This document shows positions 1-10,959 of a DNA stretch of 64,000 bases, in pieces (the stretch's first letter is position 1; each line of letters starts with the position of its first letter). Below the pieces are notes generated by a model. It saw only the letters and a list, made by a program, of their open reading frames with translations. It ran no database searches and was not told the DNA's origin. Source of the stretch: Phanerodontia chrysosporium (Eukaryota; Basidiomycota; Agaricomycetes; Polyporales; Phanerochaetaceae); assembly GCA_001910725.1 (NCBI GenBank), contig MJGA01000022.1, positions 372,001 through 436,000 of the forward strand, given 5' to 3'. A program made the translations under genes and the position numbers.

Positions 1-1
1 T

Positions 2-1309
2 GGAACACACCCCCACCTCATATCCGCAACATTTACGCCCGGCGCGCCGTCACTAGCTGGCATCGACGCGGCGCAGGATACCCCGCACTCGCTCCCGCCG
101 ATGCCGCCACTCCGTCCATCTACCCGGTCACGAATTCCATCTCCAGAACCGAATTCAAGTCGTCCTGACCGGCTTGACGTGCGGTCCTCATACAATACGG
201 AGACGAGCCTTTCCACCGAACTGTCGAGCATACCTATCGTAGAACCGTCTCATGGCACGGTGAAGCATGTGATGGGGGTTGCAAGAGCAGAGGTTATCCG
301 CACCCCGAAACCTAGTTTGTCTTCCGTTCATCCTTCGCTGCACCTCAACCGTCTCAGCGGGACGAAATCCACGATTGGCGTTACCTCTTCTGAAAGACCA
401 CCTCCCCTCCCGACCTCTCGCCTTTCCAACACCGGCTTCGGCGCGATACCAGTACCAGACGAGGAGCGATCACGCGACGATCCGTTCCGCGACCGCAGGA
501 CGCCGTCCCCCGTCCCACCGCGCAGCGACATTGCAGGACCGTCCAACAGACGCTCTGTCACGCCGTCGATGGCGACATTTGGCGACACCGGCGAGCAGCG
601 CTGGCCGCAAGTGCGCGCATCGCGGCTGCCGTGGGCGCGCAGGCACGACTCCTCGCGTCCAAACAGCGGCGCGACGTCGCATGCAACGGTGTCGACGCCG
701 TCAACGCGGAGCTCGTTCGGGCTGCGCTGGTCCAAGGCGAGCAGCGCGGCTGGCGGCGCGCCGCCCGCGCTCGCACCACCGCTGCCGACGGACGTGCCGT
801 ACACGCCCGCAAGCTGCTCGGGCGAGAGCCCGCGCTCGGCGGCGTTCCCTGCGCCCGCGCACCGCGACACGCTCACGGTGCCGACGGCGCTCGAGCAGTC
901 CGGGGGCGACGCGCTGCACAGCTCGCGGGCGTCCGTGCTCAGCGCGGCGTCGAGTCTCTCCGAGAGCATCCTCTCCGCGTTCCCGTTCGTCCCGCCGTCG
1001 CCGATCGGGTCTGTGCACACCGGCATCCGCACGCCGCCGCGCTCGCCGCTTGTGCAGACGACGTTCCCGCGCGATGAGCGACGCGATAGCGGAGCGACGG
1101 GCGCGGACGTGCCCTCAAGCTCGCTCGCGGTCGATGTGGCGCGCACGGCCTCCGCGACACCGTCCTCGCGCGGCTCCAGCACCCCACCACCAAGCTCGTC
1201 GGGCACCCGCCGCTCGAGCCTCACCGACTCCCCGAAGCCGCTGTTCCTCAACCGCAAGGTGGATCGGTCGCGCCTGTCCATCGATCGAGACGCTCCTTCA
1301 AGTTCATGA
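2..1309 (+). CDS. C-terminal part of a Ser/Pro-rich protein, function unknown (5' partial)
   Basis: The frame is open from the left edge (codon at position 2) to a TGA at 1307-1309, giving about 435 residues. This is probably the last exon of a longer gene, and the ATG at 101 is only an internal Met. The protein is low complexity: very rich in Ser, Pro, Arg and Thr, with repeated SP/TP steps such as RIPSPEP, RRTPSPVPP and RTPPRSPL that look like proline-directed kinase or 14-3-3 sites. I see no membrane segment, signal peptide or fold. Codons are strongly G/C-ending from about 600 on. I do not recognise the family. It could be the disordered tail of a regulatory or polarity protein, but nothing here proves that. 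Confidence 0.6.
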   Translation, partial: GTHPHLISATFTPGAPSLAGIDAAQDTPHSLPPMPPLRPSTRSRIPSPEPNSSRPDRLDVRSSYNTETSLSTELSSIPIVEPSHGTVKHVMGVARAEVIRTPKPSLSSVHPSLHLNRLSGTKSTIGVTSSERPPPLPTSRLSNTGFGAIPVPDEERSRDDPFRDRRTPSPVPPRSDIAGPSNRRSVTPSMATFGDTGEQRWPQVRASRLPWARRHDSSRPNSGATSHATVSTPSTRSSFGLRWSKASSAAGGAPPALAPPLPTDVPYTPASCSGESPRSAAFPAPAHRDTLTVPTALEQSGGDALHSSRASVLSAASSLSESILSAFPFVPPSPIGSVHTGIRTPPRSPLVQTTFPRDERRDSGATGADVPSSSLAVDVARTASATPSSRGSSTPPPSSSGTRRSSLTDSPKPLFLNRKVDRSRLSIDRDAPSSS

Positions 1310-1534
1310 CGACCATGATGCTACACACTCTTTTATTGCATTGCATTACTGCATTTTCTCGGACACTTGTAGTTTTCAGACATCGCATGTTCGTAGAGCT
1401 TTCTAGGCAGAGTATGGCAGTATTGATACCCAAACATAGAGACCATATATTGAATGCAGCAATACCCTCCATCTGTAATCGTACAAATCATGAACTTTAC
1501 GATACAACCGAGATTCTGGCTCAAGCAATTGACT

Positions 1535-4425
1535 TTAAGAAGACGCCTTGATGATATCGGCAGCTGCGAATTTCGTCAGTCACAATTCAGCGACCTGAAA
1601 TGAGAAGATGCTGACCTTTTTCAGCGATAAAGTATGCCGTGGCTGCGATATCAGGTGCGTCAGTTAGAGCTATCGGGATAGAGACCTTGTTCTCACATTG
1701 AGTGTGCGCGGATATATGCAGAGGTATGACAGAGATATCGACGACCCGGAGGTTCTCCGTACCGTAGACCTTGAGATTGGGGTCTACGACACCGCCTTTC
1801 TCGAGGGGCAGCATCGAAAGCGAACCCGCAGTATCTGTCCGGGACACATTCAGAGCGATGTCGGGTCACTTCTGCGAGATACGTACGGCTCATGGAGTAC
1901 ATCCAGGCCTTGATCCATTCTAGCTCGTGCGTCAGGCCAACCAGTCGTACGCTTATCGGCGCATGCACATACCGAGCAGCTGTTCGTCGGTCTGGACCTC
2001 CGGGCCGGGATTGACCTCGCGGGCTGCATGTGTGTTAGCTGTGGAAGTCCAGGACAACCTCAGGAATTTTGCCTACCAATCATTTCTTTGAACGGACTGA
2101 CGCTGCTAAGGCTGCGCACCCACTTGATGATCTCGAGGAGCATTTCGGCATCTGTTGGAGAAGTGTGAGCCACCATCATGCACGCAGACAACAGCTCAAG
2201 CCTACCGGCATTGCGCTCTAGGTAGTGCGGGTCGAACTCTGGATCCTCGTCAGGGTTGTTAGACTTGGCATGCTATACGGCGAACGCGTTACTGCTTAGT
2301 AGCACTACAGACGCACTAGTGCACGCACGATGGTTCCATAGGAAAGGACGCTGTTCAGTCCACACATCCAGCCCACGTAGCGCTTCCCCGGGGTGGGCGG
2401 GTCTACGAAAGATTCAACGATCACTCGCCTGAACAGCCAATGGATAAGCTTACTAGGTCCGGAAAGGAACGCTGGAACCGCTGCAACCTCGCAGATAGGA
2501 CCGCTCGTCTCAGGGTTGAGACGAGCCAGTTGCAACTCTATCAGCTCCTTGTAGCTCGCAGGAACAGAATCCGGGTCGATTCTGGCGATCTCGTCCTTCG
2601 CACGCTGATAGATTTCCTGAGCCTTGTCCGAGACCATGTTTAGAGCAAAATACGCCACGAGATAGAACCCCATGGTAAACAACCCTTCGCCTTGTTTGCT
2701 GCAGACAGGCGGTTAGTTGTTGTGGGGCGCCGAAGAATGAATGTATAGGACCCACAGGAGCTCCAGGTTCTTTGCGAAGACCTCTGGATCGCGCAGGAGA
2801 TCAAACGTCTCCCATGCGAAGTCATCGCGCAATTCTTCAGCGATGCAATGTCGAATTAGACCAGCTGTCAACCAAAGAGGGATATATCACATACCCCAGT
2901 TTACAACAGTTGCGATGTGCTCCTGCACGTTCTCGCCAACACCGGGGAGCTCGAGCTTGACAGGGACCCCGATCTTTTCTAGCACGTCCCTGCGTCCAAT
3001 ACCGGACAGCTCAAGTATCTGTGGGGACTTCAACGCTCTGGCGGTCACGATGAGCACATCAGTGAGCCACATAAGCGCAGGCTGGAGGACGTACCCAGCG
3101 CTCAAGATCACCTCTCTCGTTGCTCGGGCGGTGTGGACGCTCCCGCCATGGCCGAACTCGACGCCGACCGCAGTCAGGGCGCCCTTTGCACTCGGCTCCG
3201 TCAGCACACGATGCGCGTGCGCATGGGTGAGAACAAAGAGGTTCGGCCTGTCCTTGTTGGGAAGGTAGAATGCCGTCGCCGAGTATGATCTGGACAGTGT
3301 CTCGCTGTCATAGGTCGTCGGGACCCAGAACCATCCGTTGGGCTAAGAAGCAGCTGAGCACGTCCTATGGCGCGCTATCTACATATTGACACTCACATCG
3401 CCGTCATACTGGGGCAGAGCCCGGTCAGTCTGAGTGATGCCGCAGATGCAGGACGACTCACAGGTTGAGGTGCCTGAGGCAACCCGGCATTCTCCAAGGT
3501 CTCAATGCAGTCCACTATAGCGTCTGAGAAAAGCGGAGGCGCGCCAATTCCAACGAAGCCTAGTAATTGCCAGTTAGCAAGTGGGGTGTATTTGAAAGGG
3601 GAGTGCTGTCCTACCTTCGGTCCCAAACTTGAGCGTAGCGGGGTTGATCTTCATCTTCTTCTGGATCTCGGAAGACGGTGGTTGAAACCTTGACCGACAG
3701 ATGTAGCACAATAGCGAGGCAAGCCAGGCTATGCATACCTCTCAGCCCGGGTAAGAAACTTCTGGTGAGCCTCGAAGTTCCATCCCGGATTTCCAAGCTT
3801 TTCCCAGTCTACAGAAGAGCTCGTTATCTTCCGCTGTGAGCACAGGATAGGCCGGATACCGACCGTCGATATCGCGCGCAGGAGGCTTGGTATAGCCCAT
3901 AAAGTTGATGGCGGTCGAGCCTCCGAGGCCTTTACCTCGCGTCCAGGTTACGGACCTGCCACCGAGATGTTTTTGCGGAGTCTGCAGCGACAAATCACCT
4001 CGGAGGTTGGAAGGAGCGGAGACCATATGAGCCTACCGTCTTGTGGTCCCAGTCGTATTGAGGCTTTCCATAATGTGCGCCGTGCGAAGCCAAACGCACT
4101 GGCCCTGAGTTGAACCCAAGATAATTGCTTATATGTGCGAGAAGTGCGTACGAAGTTCGGGGTCATTGAGGTTCGACGGCCCAGACTCCAGCACCAGAAC
4201 GGTTTTTGAGGGATCTTCTGTCAGACGCGAAGCCAGAGGAAGGCCACATCCCTACGAATATCCCGTTTGTCAGTTATAGATAGCAAAAGCGTTGAGGGTC
4301 CTACCCCGCCTCCTACAGATAGTGGTCATTTAAGTGTACTCGTCGCGTTTGAAGTGTGACTCACCGACAATAATGTAGTCAAAACTCCTGCCAATAATCT
4401 CGTCGATGTTACGCACGTCCGACAT
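1535..4425 (-). CDS. GMC-family FAD-dependent oxidoreductase (alcohol/aryl-alcohol oxidase type)
   Basis: Glucose-methanol-choline oxidoreductase that would oxidise an alcohol using FAD. Start ATG at 4425 (MSDVRNIDEI); stop TAA at 1535-1537. After splicing, the N-terminal Rossmann signature VGGGGCGLPLASRL and the SKTVLVLESG strand are present, followed by RGKGLGGSTAINFM, SAGALKSPQILELSGIG and the C-terminal block GGVVDPNLKVYG..LRVVD. Both catalytic histidines are present: one in SHTAGSLSM, whose His codon is split by a 51-nt intron (acceptor near 1836), and one in SAHTQST. I count about ten short introns, including one around an 8-nt exon at 4305-4312. No secretion signal is obvious at the N-terminus, so it may be intracellular. 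Substrate cannot be read from sequence. The nearby reductase and transporter genes make a biosynthetic role possible. Confidence 0.85.
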
Positions 4426-5368
4426 GTCAAATTAGTGACAGGAAAGAGGTAAGGGCTGCTTTGTGGTATTTATCTGGTGTGCTTTGGCGTATTGCAGCTA
4501 CACTTGTCCTGGAGAGGGCAGCCTATATACGACGGTGGGAAGCCTAACTCACGTATTGGATCTAGACGGGGATGATAGGCGAAACCGCCTGTGCTCGCTA
4601 TATGCATCAATGTGATATGATCCTGTGTTCGAGCGAGATAACGTGTGCACGGTGGTGTCTGTGGTGATGGCAGTGAAAGCTAGAACGATGTTGTGAGAAG
4701 ATGCCGAGCCGATTCCTCAACGAGACCACGTCAATGTACCCGTGCTGTTAATATCCGTGGATATGCTATATCCGATAGACGCATATAAGGAGCTGTACTT
4801 TCAGGCTCCATACCAAGCCCATCGATAACTTGAGTTTGTTCTTCTCGGATGCGTGTCGCCGCCCCTCGCCGACTTTCAAAGGCCAGCGATTGAGAGCAAT
4901 GATGTGCGCCTCGCGATTGGACTGACCGGGCTTCAAGACGCTACAACGGGCTCTGCAGGCCGGCTCGCGGGCTCGCGGGCTCTACAAGCCGGGCGAGGGC
5001 CGGGCCAAGCTAGCCGGCCTGCAGAAGCTTGCCATGCTAGCGATCCGATCAGGCTAGGTGAAGCTTGAGCGAGAGGGGCTTATGAGACCTGAGGCCTGAG
5101 ATCGTGCTTTCGGGCGCGTCGTGCGCTCTTTATTTATACCTATTTGTCGCGTATTAACGCCATCCGTCGTAGCTCAAGATCAATCGTCAGTGCTCGTGTC
5201 ACTCGCAGGCAATACATGGGCTCACGAACTGAATGTTAATGCTTGCCCCCTTTCCTGTGCGCTGGTGCCCTGCGCCGCGGTGTGCAAGATTATGAATATT
5301 GATCGTACATTTGAACATCATGATTACCTATCAACAGCTGCTAGTCTGCATGGATCGACAGACATCCT
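4426..5368. other. Intergenic, no gene recognised
   Basis: Divergent/terminal space between the GMC gene start and the next gene. It is AT-rich up to about 4850. From 4930 to 5045 there is a G+C-rich low-complexity patch built from GGCTCGCGG and GCCGGGC-like words. Short ORFs here have no coding character. Confidence 0.5.
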
Positions 5369-7088
5369 CTAGCTGAACAGCGCGTCGTCACTACCGAAGA
5401 GCGAGCAGTATGACGACTCTTCATCCTCCTCGCCATCCGCAGACGGCTTCTTCGCTACATGAACGTCTTCCAAAGTCTCCGGACCGTCTTTGCGCGGCGT
5501 CGGCACTGCACCCAGAGGCAAAAGGATTCCTGCCGGAGAGCAAGACGTGCGCGAAGAGGCCACACTCGTGGAAGCAGTTGCAGAAGGACTGTCTCCCGCC
5601 AGCGTTGACGATACCGTCGATGCGTTTGCCGCATGGTCATCGCTTGCCTCGGAGAGTTCGTCAGCAAGGAAGTCGACACCGGCAGGGGCAGAGGAAGCCT
5701 GAGCCGGGTCATCGTTCCCCTCGCAAAGGGCATCGGCCAGCCAGTCTTCGCTGGCAGGGTCGGCAGGGGCTGCAATACCATTCTTGCTCTCTTCTGCTAT
5801 GAGAGCATTCGTGAGCCGGTCTGCGTCGATGGCTTCCCCATCATGAGGCGGGAGCACGGGCTCTGTGGCGAGAGAAGACACAATTCCGGCAGTGGGAACG
5901 CTCGTAGGAGCTACGTCGAGAAAACCAGGCTGGGGAAGCTTGACCAGAGATAACTCAGAGTCAGAAGGCACGTCTCTACGACTGCTCGCCATAGCAGGAG
6001 CAGGATCTTTTGCGGTCCTAGAACTTCCCGTTCGCGGACAAGTCGTTTTCTTCGGAGCATCCTGATCCCCAATAGTCGCCGCAGGCTCAGTCTTCTTGCG
6101 CGCCTTGCCCTTGCCCTTCGCTGACGACCCGACACTGGCGGCCTCCGTCAACGGGGCAGTCGCAGCCTGAGGTGTCGCCGCGGACGCAGCCGACTTCGAT
6201 GTCCTGGCTGTAGCGTTGAGGAGGCCGTGAGCAGTTGTATACATCGGCAATTCCATGGGGCCACCCACCTTTCTTCCTGGTAGTCGTTCTCGAACGGTCA
6301 GCAACTAAGCATATGGTAGCGCTATAAGTATTCTACGACGGTGGAGCACTCGAGAGTAGAACGCACGCTCCGAGTCTGAGTCGGCGGGTCGTTTCGGGAT
6401 ATAGGGCTTGAACCTCAGAGGTTTAGGAGGTGGCGAGACATGGCCAGTGGCCGCTGGGGTTCCCTTCACCACCGAGCCAGACGGTGCGTGAAGGGTGGTT
6501 TGGGTGGGGCTGGGACTGCCGTCAGGGACTGGTGAATCAACGTGAGCTCAGACCCGCCGTGCAATTTGATACTACTCACCACCCGCTGCCGTGGCGGTTG
6601 TGGCGGCCCTACTCGACGAAGCTTCCGCGGGCGCCGCGGCCCCTGGCTGACTGGCTACCTTCGCCGATTTCTTCTTCTTTTTCTTTGTGGCGCTGGCGCA
6701 GGATGGGGTTGTGGAAACACTAGGATTAGACGCACCCTTCTTGCCCTGCAGTCGAGCCAGGATATCTCGCTGGCTGCGACTGAGGGCTGATTCGGGACGA
6801 CCCTGGCGATTCTTCACCAATTCCCATTGCAACAGCGCCTTGTCGACCGCAGGGTTGGCCGCACTGGGTGCGGAAGAGGTAACGGGAGTCTGGCCAGTCG
6901 CATCTCCTGAGCTGGCAGGCGCAGGAGGCGTGGCGTTTGCATTCGCAATAGCAGGAGTGGGTTATTCTCTGGAGCTGCAGTTGGTCAATACCACGTTGGC
7001 CATAATGTAGGAGGTGGCGCAGGGCGTACCTCTTGGAGAACAGGGGATAGGCGTCGATCGAGGAATTTCCTTTGACGCCATCTTGCAT
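5369..7088 (-). CDS. Disordered Lys/Ala/Ser-rich protein, function unknown
   Basis: Three exons fit: 7088-7030, 6911-6580 and 6276-5369. Together they make 1,299 nt, or 432 residues, with all phases consistent. The joins are GTACGC..CTGCCAG and GTGAGT..CTACCAG. The protein begins MQDGVKGNSSIDAYPLFSKS. Its only compact-looking segment is around residues 50-80 (DKALLQWELVKNRQGRPESA..SQRDILARLQGKKG), which is probably helical. A KKKKKK basic patch near residue 110 may act as a nuclear signal. The C-terminal 250 residues are acidic and Ser/Ala-rich, with two DxLADxLxE repeats (SEDWLADALCEGNDD and VDFLADELSEASDD), and the protein ends FGSDDALFS. I do not recognise a family. A nuclear or chromatin-associated disordered protein is plausible but unproven. 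Confidence 0.6.
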
Positions 7089-8273
7089 GGGATCGGGGAG
7101 ACGTAGTGATGGACAATGATGAGCGGCCTAGGACATGGGGTTTTGTCATCGGAGGGAGCCGAACATTCGCACGCTTTCCTGGTATGTGGCCTACACCACT
7201 GCTATCCCAAATGGGAGCGATGCCGCGCGTCGTACATTTCACGACCAAGGCAGGTCCATAGGAAGTTCTGATAATGTCTGCTTTAATAGGACTGGAAGAT
7301 TGTACAATTATTATTGTATACCTTGGTCACTTCAGGATGATTGCGGTGAGCCTGTAGCGTCGTCGGTGCCTTTGCATGCTCGCTGCATCCGTAACCTTGG
7401 TGTCACGGATACCTGCTCCTTCGCAGGGCAGAAGGCTACATATAGAGCTGGAACGATTTACTTGTCAACCCGAGGTGTGTATTGGGAGGGGAGTACATGA
7501 ATATACTCACTGTAAGCAATACTTGCAGTTGTGTAGGATGCGCGGGATGCGCGATTCACAAACAGGAGCCGCTGTCCTACGCTATTCGGAACGAATGGTA
7601 TATCGATTGTTCATTCAGCGGCGATGTGTACATGATGCAAACCTGTGTTGTCCTTCGAGGGTGTCGAGGTGAGGTTGAAGCAAACCGCTGAAGGCTGTTC
7701 GCCATCATCACGGCCGTCTCCCGTGGGCGCCCGAGCAGGGCGCATCAATTGATCGGAAGTTGCAAAGGCGCTGGGCTCCCGAGGCCGCCAACGTCCGAAC
7801 TTCTCACTCGCTAGGTCTCGCAACTTCGAGTGTTTTCATCCTCATGTTCCTCGGGACAGACGTAGAAAAATACTTTCTGCACCCGTTTCTCAATGTAGGT
7901 GAAGAGGTGCACATGTGATAGACTGATTGGCTCAAAGATGCTTACTTTATCAGTGAGAATATCCATAGATTCTTGACCAGGTCACGAACATGTCGTATCG
8001 GCACGGGTGAGTGACGCCAGTACAGTAAGATTTTTGTTTTCCATTCTTTTCACATGTCATTGTACTCTCAGTAAGCCCCCTGGACTTCTCGGGCCTCAGC
8101 CATTAGTGACATGTTTAATCTGCAGCTCAGAACGCAAACAACTTCGTGCGATCCGTGTCTGCCCGTTATCAGGCTGCCTTGCTGTCACAATCTCAAGCTT
8201 CAAACAACTATAAAGTCCAAAATCAAATGGCATAGCGGCCATTCCTCCGCACCGAACCTCGCACTCCAGAACC
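7089..8273. other. Intergenic, no gene recognised
   Basis: No ORF here shows family similarity or plausible splicing. The stretch separates the head of the disordered-protein gene from the Nudix gene, so it holds two divergent promoters. The last 60 bases before 8274 contain CTATAAAG (about 8209), a reasonable TATA-like box 65 bp upstream of the Nudix ATG. Confidence 0.45.
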
Positions 8274-9349
8274 ATGACGCTCACTTCTTCGCTCCTCTCC
8301 GCGGTCTCAAGGCTCTCGGAGCAGAACCAGCAGCGTGTGCACAGGCTGCTTGCGCACAGGTCCCCAGTATTGACCTGTACGTCTATACTCTATACAGCAC
8401 CTACTTTTTCGCATATTTACATTTGCCATAGGCGAAAGTACCCACCAACTAGACAAGCGGCCGTGCTGGTGTTGCTCTTCGAGAGAGCCGGCGAGCTGAG
8501 GGTCTTGTTGACCACTCGTGCAAAGACGATGCGCACGCACCCGGGTCAGACAGCCTTACCCGGGGGCGCCAAGGATGACAGCGACGCCACCATAGTTGAT
8601 GCAGCGGTCAGTAAAAATCTTCCTGGCGCGACGGCGCTGGCACTGACACTTTGACGTGCAGTACCGAGAGGCTATGGAAGAAGTCGGATTGCCCCTGCAT
8701 CATCCCAATGTTCACACGCTGTGTATCCTTCGGCCATTCGTCGCTTGGACTCGATCTTTCGTGCTCGTGACGCCGGTCGTTGCACTTCTGACAGACCTCT
8801 CTGTCTTGTCAACATTGCGCGCTGCAGAAGGAGAGGTAGACTTGATATTTGATCACCCGCTGTCGGCGATCCTCGAGCCTTCCTTGGCCAAGGGAGAGCC
8901 TCTGGTACCACTGAACAGCGAGCACTGGCCGTCAAGCGACCCCTTTTATGTAAGCTTCCAGAGGTTGACCTCGTGACGATAGCATTCAACGATGACGTCC
9001 TGTAGAACTACGCAGACAGTCGGTGGGCGTGGATGGGCGGGTCTACATACAGGCTGCACCGGTTCCGGACCGCGGCGGCAGCAATCAAAGGTCTCACAGC
9101 AGACGTTCTGGTCAGTCTATCGACACTAACTACACCACAATCTGACTTGATTATATTTCGCAGATATTGACAGCTGCAATAGCGTACGAACGGCAGCCGT
9201 CGTTCGAGTGGTTTGCTCCAGGTCAATTCGTCGACATTGAGGGCACACTGAAAGCACTGGACATCACGGCCTTCAATCAGTGGAACCGCAGAGAACCTAT
9301 TATCTCAAAGGATGGAAGCGTTATAGCCAGGCCTGTGTCGTTAGAGTAG
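8274..9349 (+). CDS. PCD1: Coenzyme A diphosphatase, Nudix family (peroxisomal PCD1/NUDT7 type)
   Basis: Nudix hydrolase that would split CoA and CoA esters into 3',5'-ADP and 4'-phosphopantetheine, controlling the peroxisomal CoA pool. Start ATG at 8274 (MTLTSSLLSAVSRL). The family-specific CoA motif is clear: LLTTRAKTMRTHPGQTALPGG. It is followed by the Nudix box helix YREAMEEVGL, which is reached by splicing 8608-8661 (GTCAGT..GTGCAG). Further introns at 8950-9005 and about 9111-9164 give the join DPFY-NYADSRWAWMGGSTYRLHRF. The stop TAG ends at 9349. The first intron border (about 8370-8430) is ambiguous. The C-terminus is ARPVSLE, with no canonical SKL, so peroxisomal import is inferred from the family only. 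Confidence 0.85.
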
Positions 9350-9666
9350 TGATGTGGCAGTCGGCAAGTAAGTTGGGATGACACGGTGTAGAGTCCCTGG
9401 GGTCCTTGATGTTATCAGGGCCGATGGCACCTCTCTTCCCCACTGAGCCGCGGACGCTCAACACCGTTATGCACGACCTCCGTTATGTTGTTCATGTCCT
9501 CCCTATCCTCTTTTCCAATACTCACTATGCCATTACGGTCCTTCAAAGTCATCACCCATTAGAGCTTGAGCATAAAATGCCAAACTGCGGGCGTGACGTT
9601 GCTCCTCGTACGATGTCAACTTAGGGGACTATATGTCGCTTGCCTTCCCAAACCGCGCCACGCACA
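9350..9666. other. Intergenic promoter region
   Basis: 317 bp between the Nudix stop and the membrane-protein ATG. Contains ATAAAAT near 9572 as a weak TATA-like word. No gene seen. Confidence 0.4.
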
Positions 9667-10821
9667 ATGTCACCAAACATCTCCTCGACTGGCTTTCTGT
9701 GGGCTCTCTGCGCCGTCGCGGTTGTGTTGATCTTCGCCATACCGTCTTTCTCCCTCGTTCTCCTCCCCGCTGCGGTCGACGCTTGGAAGACAGGCCGATT
9801 GCCTGATGGCCTTCCCCTGCGAAAGTTCTACACGGGATTCATGCCCCTGGATGTCGTTTTTATGGCGTACGGAGGTATCTTCAGTGCGGCGGTGGACGGC
9901 AGAGACGAAGCGACCCACCTGTTCTGCGTGTGGTTCTTGCCGCAGCTGTGCACGGTCTTGTTGTTCACGTACTGGGAGGCAGGCAGAGCGAGGGGAGGTT
10001 TAGTAGCTTGGTGAGTACACAGAACGCAGATTTCGACGGGCCCGGGTTTGCTCACGTCTCCCAGGCCTACGTTCGTGTGCATCCTCGCGCAATTCCTCAC
10101 CGCTGGCGTGGTGCTACCCGCGTATTTCGCGTCCCACATCCAGAACATCCCAATCATACCCGAACCATTTTCCGCCGATGCAAGGATACGTGCTCAAACG
10201 GTCCTACCAGCCGTCATCCTAGGATTCCTGGTTCCTTCTTGGTTCCTGGTCTTCCCTCCCCGAGATGCCTCTTTGGACACTATCCAGAAGATCTCCGCAG
10301 CATGGCAGCCCTTCCCACTATATATCTACATGCTGCTGCATGCCCTGCACACCTTCAGCTATCGCATCACCGGCCCGAGTGCTGTAGAGCCATCTCGGGG
10401 TGCCTCAGTCCTCGCCTCGCTCAAACGGTCATACCAGATCTGCGGCCTGTTCGCTGCCTTGGCACACTTTTACGTATTTGTGCCATCTCTGATTACCACT
10501 GTGCCCTCACATTCCTTCGCAAATGTCTTCATTCCGTTCTGGCTGCACCCATTTCTCCCCATGTCCCTGCCCGCCACCCCGCTAGCCGCATATAGACCGT
10601 GCAGCCGACTGCTCTTCCAATACGACTGGCTCCTTATGACTACTGCCGCGCTCACTTTCTTCGGGCGCTCGCAAGTGCTCACGCAGACAGGATCTCGCAC
10701 GAAGGCTCTAGGAGGCTGGACCCTCCGCACGTTGCTAGTGAGCATCGTGGGTGGTCCGGGAGCGGCGTTGGCATGGGCTGCTATTCAGCGCGAAGAGACG
10801 ATAGCTGCTGCACAGGCGTAG
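9667..10821 (+). CDS. Polytopic integral membrane protein, unknown function
   Basis: Two exons, 9667-10010 and 10065-10821 (intron GTGAGT..CCCAG), give 366 residues, and the lengths check. An in-frame ATG at 9640 could add 9 residues. I see seven or eight hydrophobic segments: residues 10-35 (LWALCAVAVVLIFAIPSFSL), 60-80, 90-110, 120-140, 165-185, 210-235, 255-275, 300-320 and a C-terminal one (LVSIVGGPGAALAWAAI). There is no transporter signature. The layout and the LFQYDWLL motif recall membrane proteins of unknown role found in fungal secondary-metabolite loci. It ends 139 bp from the convergent adenylate-forming reductase, which supports that context. Function not assigned. Confidence 0.7.
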
Positions 10822-10959
10822 TCGTAATCTAGTGAGTATCTGCCCGTCGTCTGAGCCCTAGTCTCATGCTGAACAATTTCACTTCAACAGTCGATAAAGT
10901 CATTTCATTATTATCAGCAACTCATCCAGTTGGGCTCTTCGGATGTAAGATACAGGCAG

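Noticed and set aside
1830..1890. Apparent loss of the first catalytic His of the GMC oxidoreductase (unspliced reading RTDTAGSLSM) plus an in-frame TGA just upstream
   Set aside because: A 51-nt intron (GTACGT..GGACAG) covers the stop and ends inside the codon. After splicing the residue is His (SHTAGSLSM), so the active site is intact.
8274..8660. Reading 8274-8654 as a complete small ORF
   Set aside because: The Nudix box is only completed by joining to the exon beginning YREAMEEVGL. The unspliced end is intron sequence.
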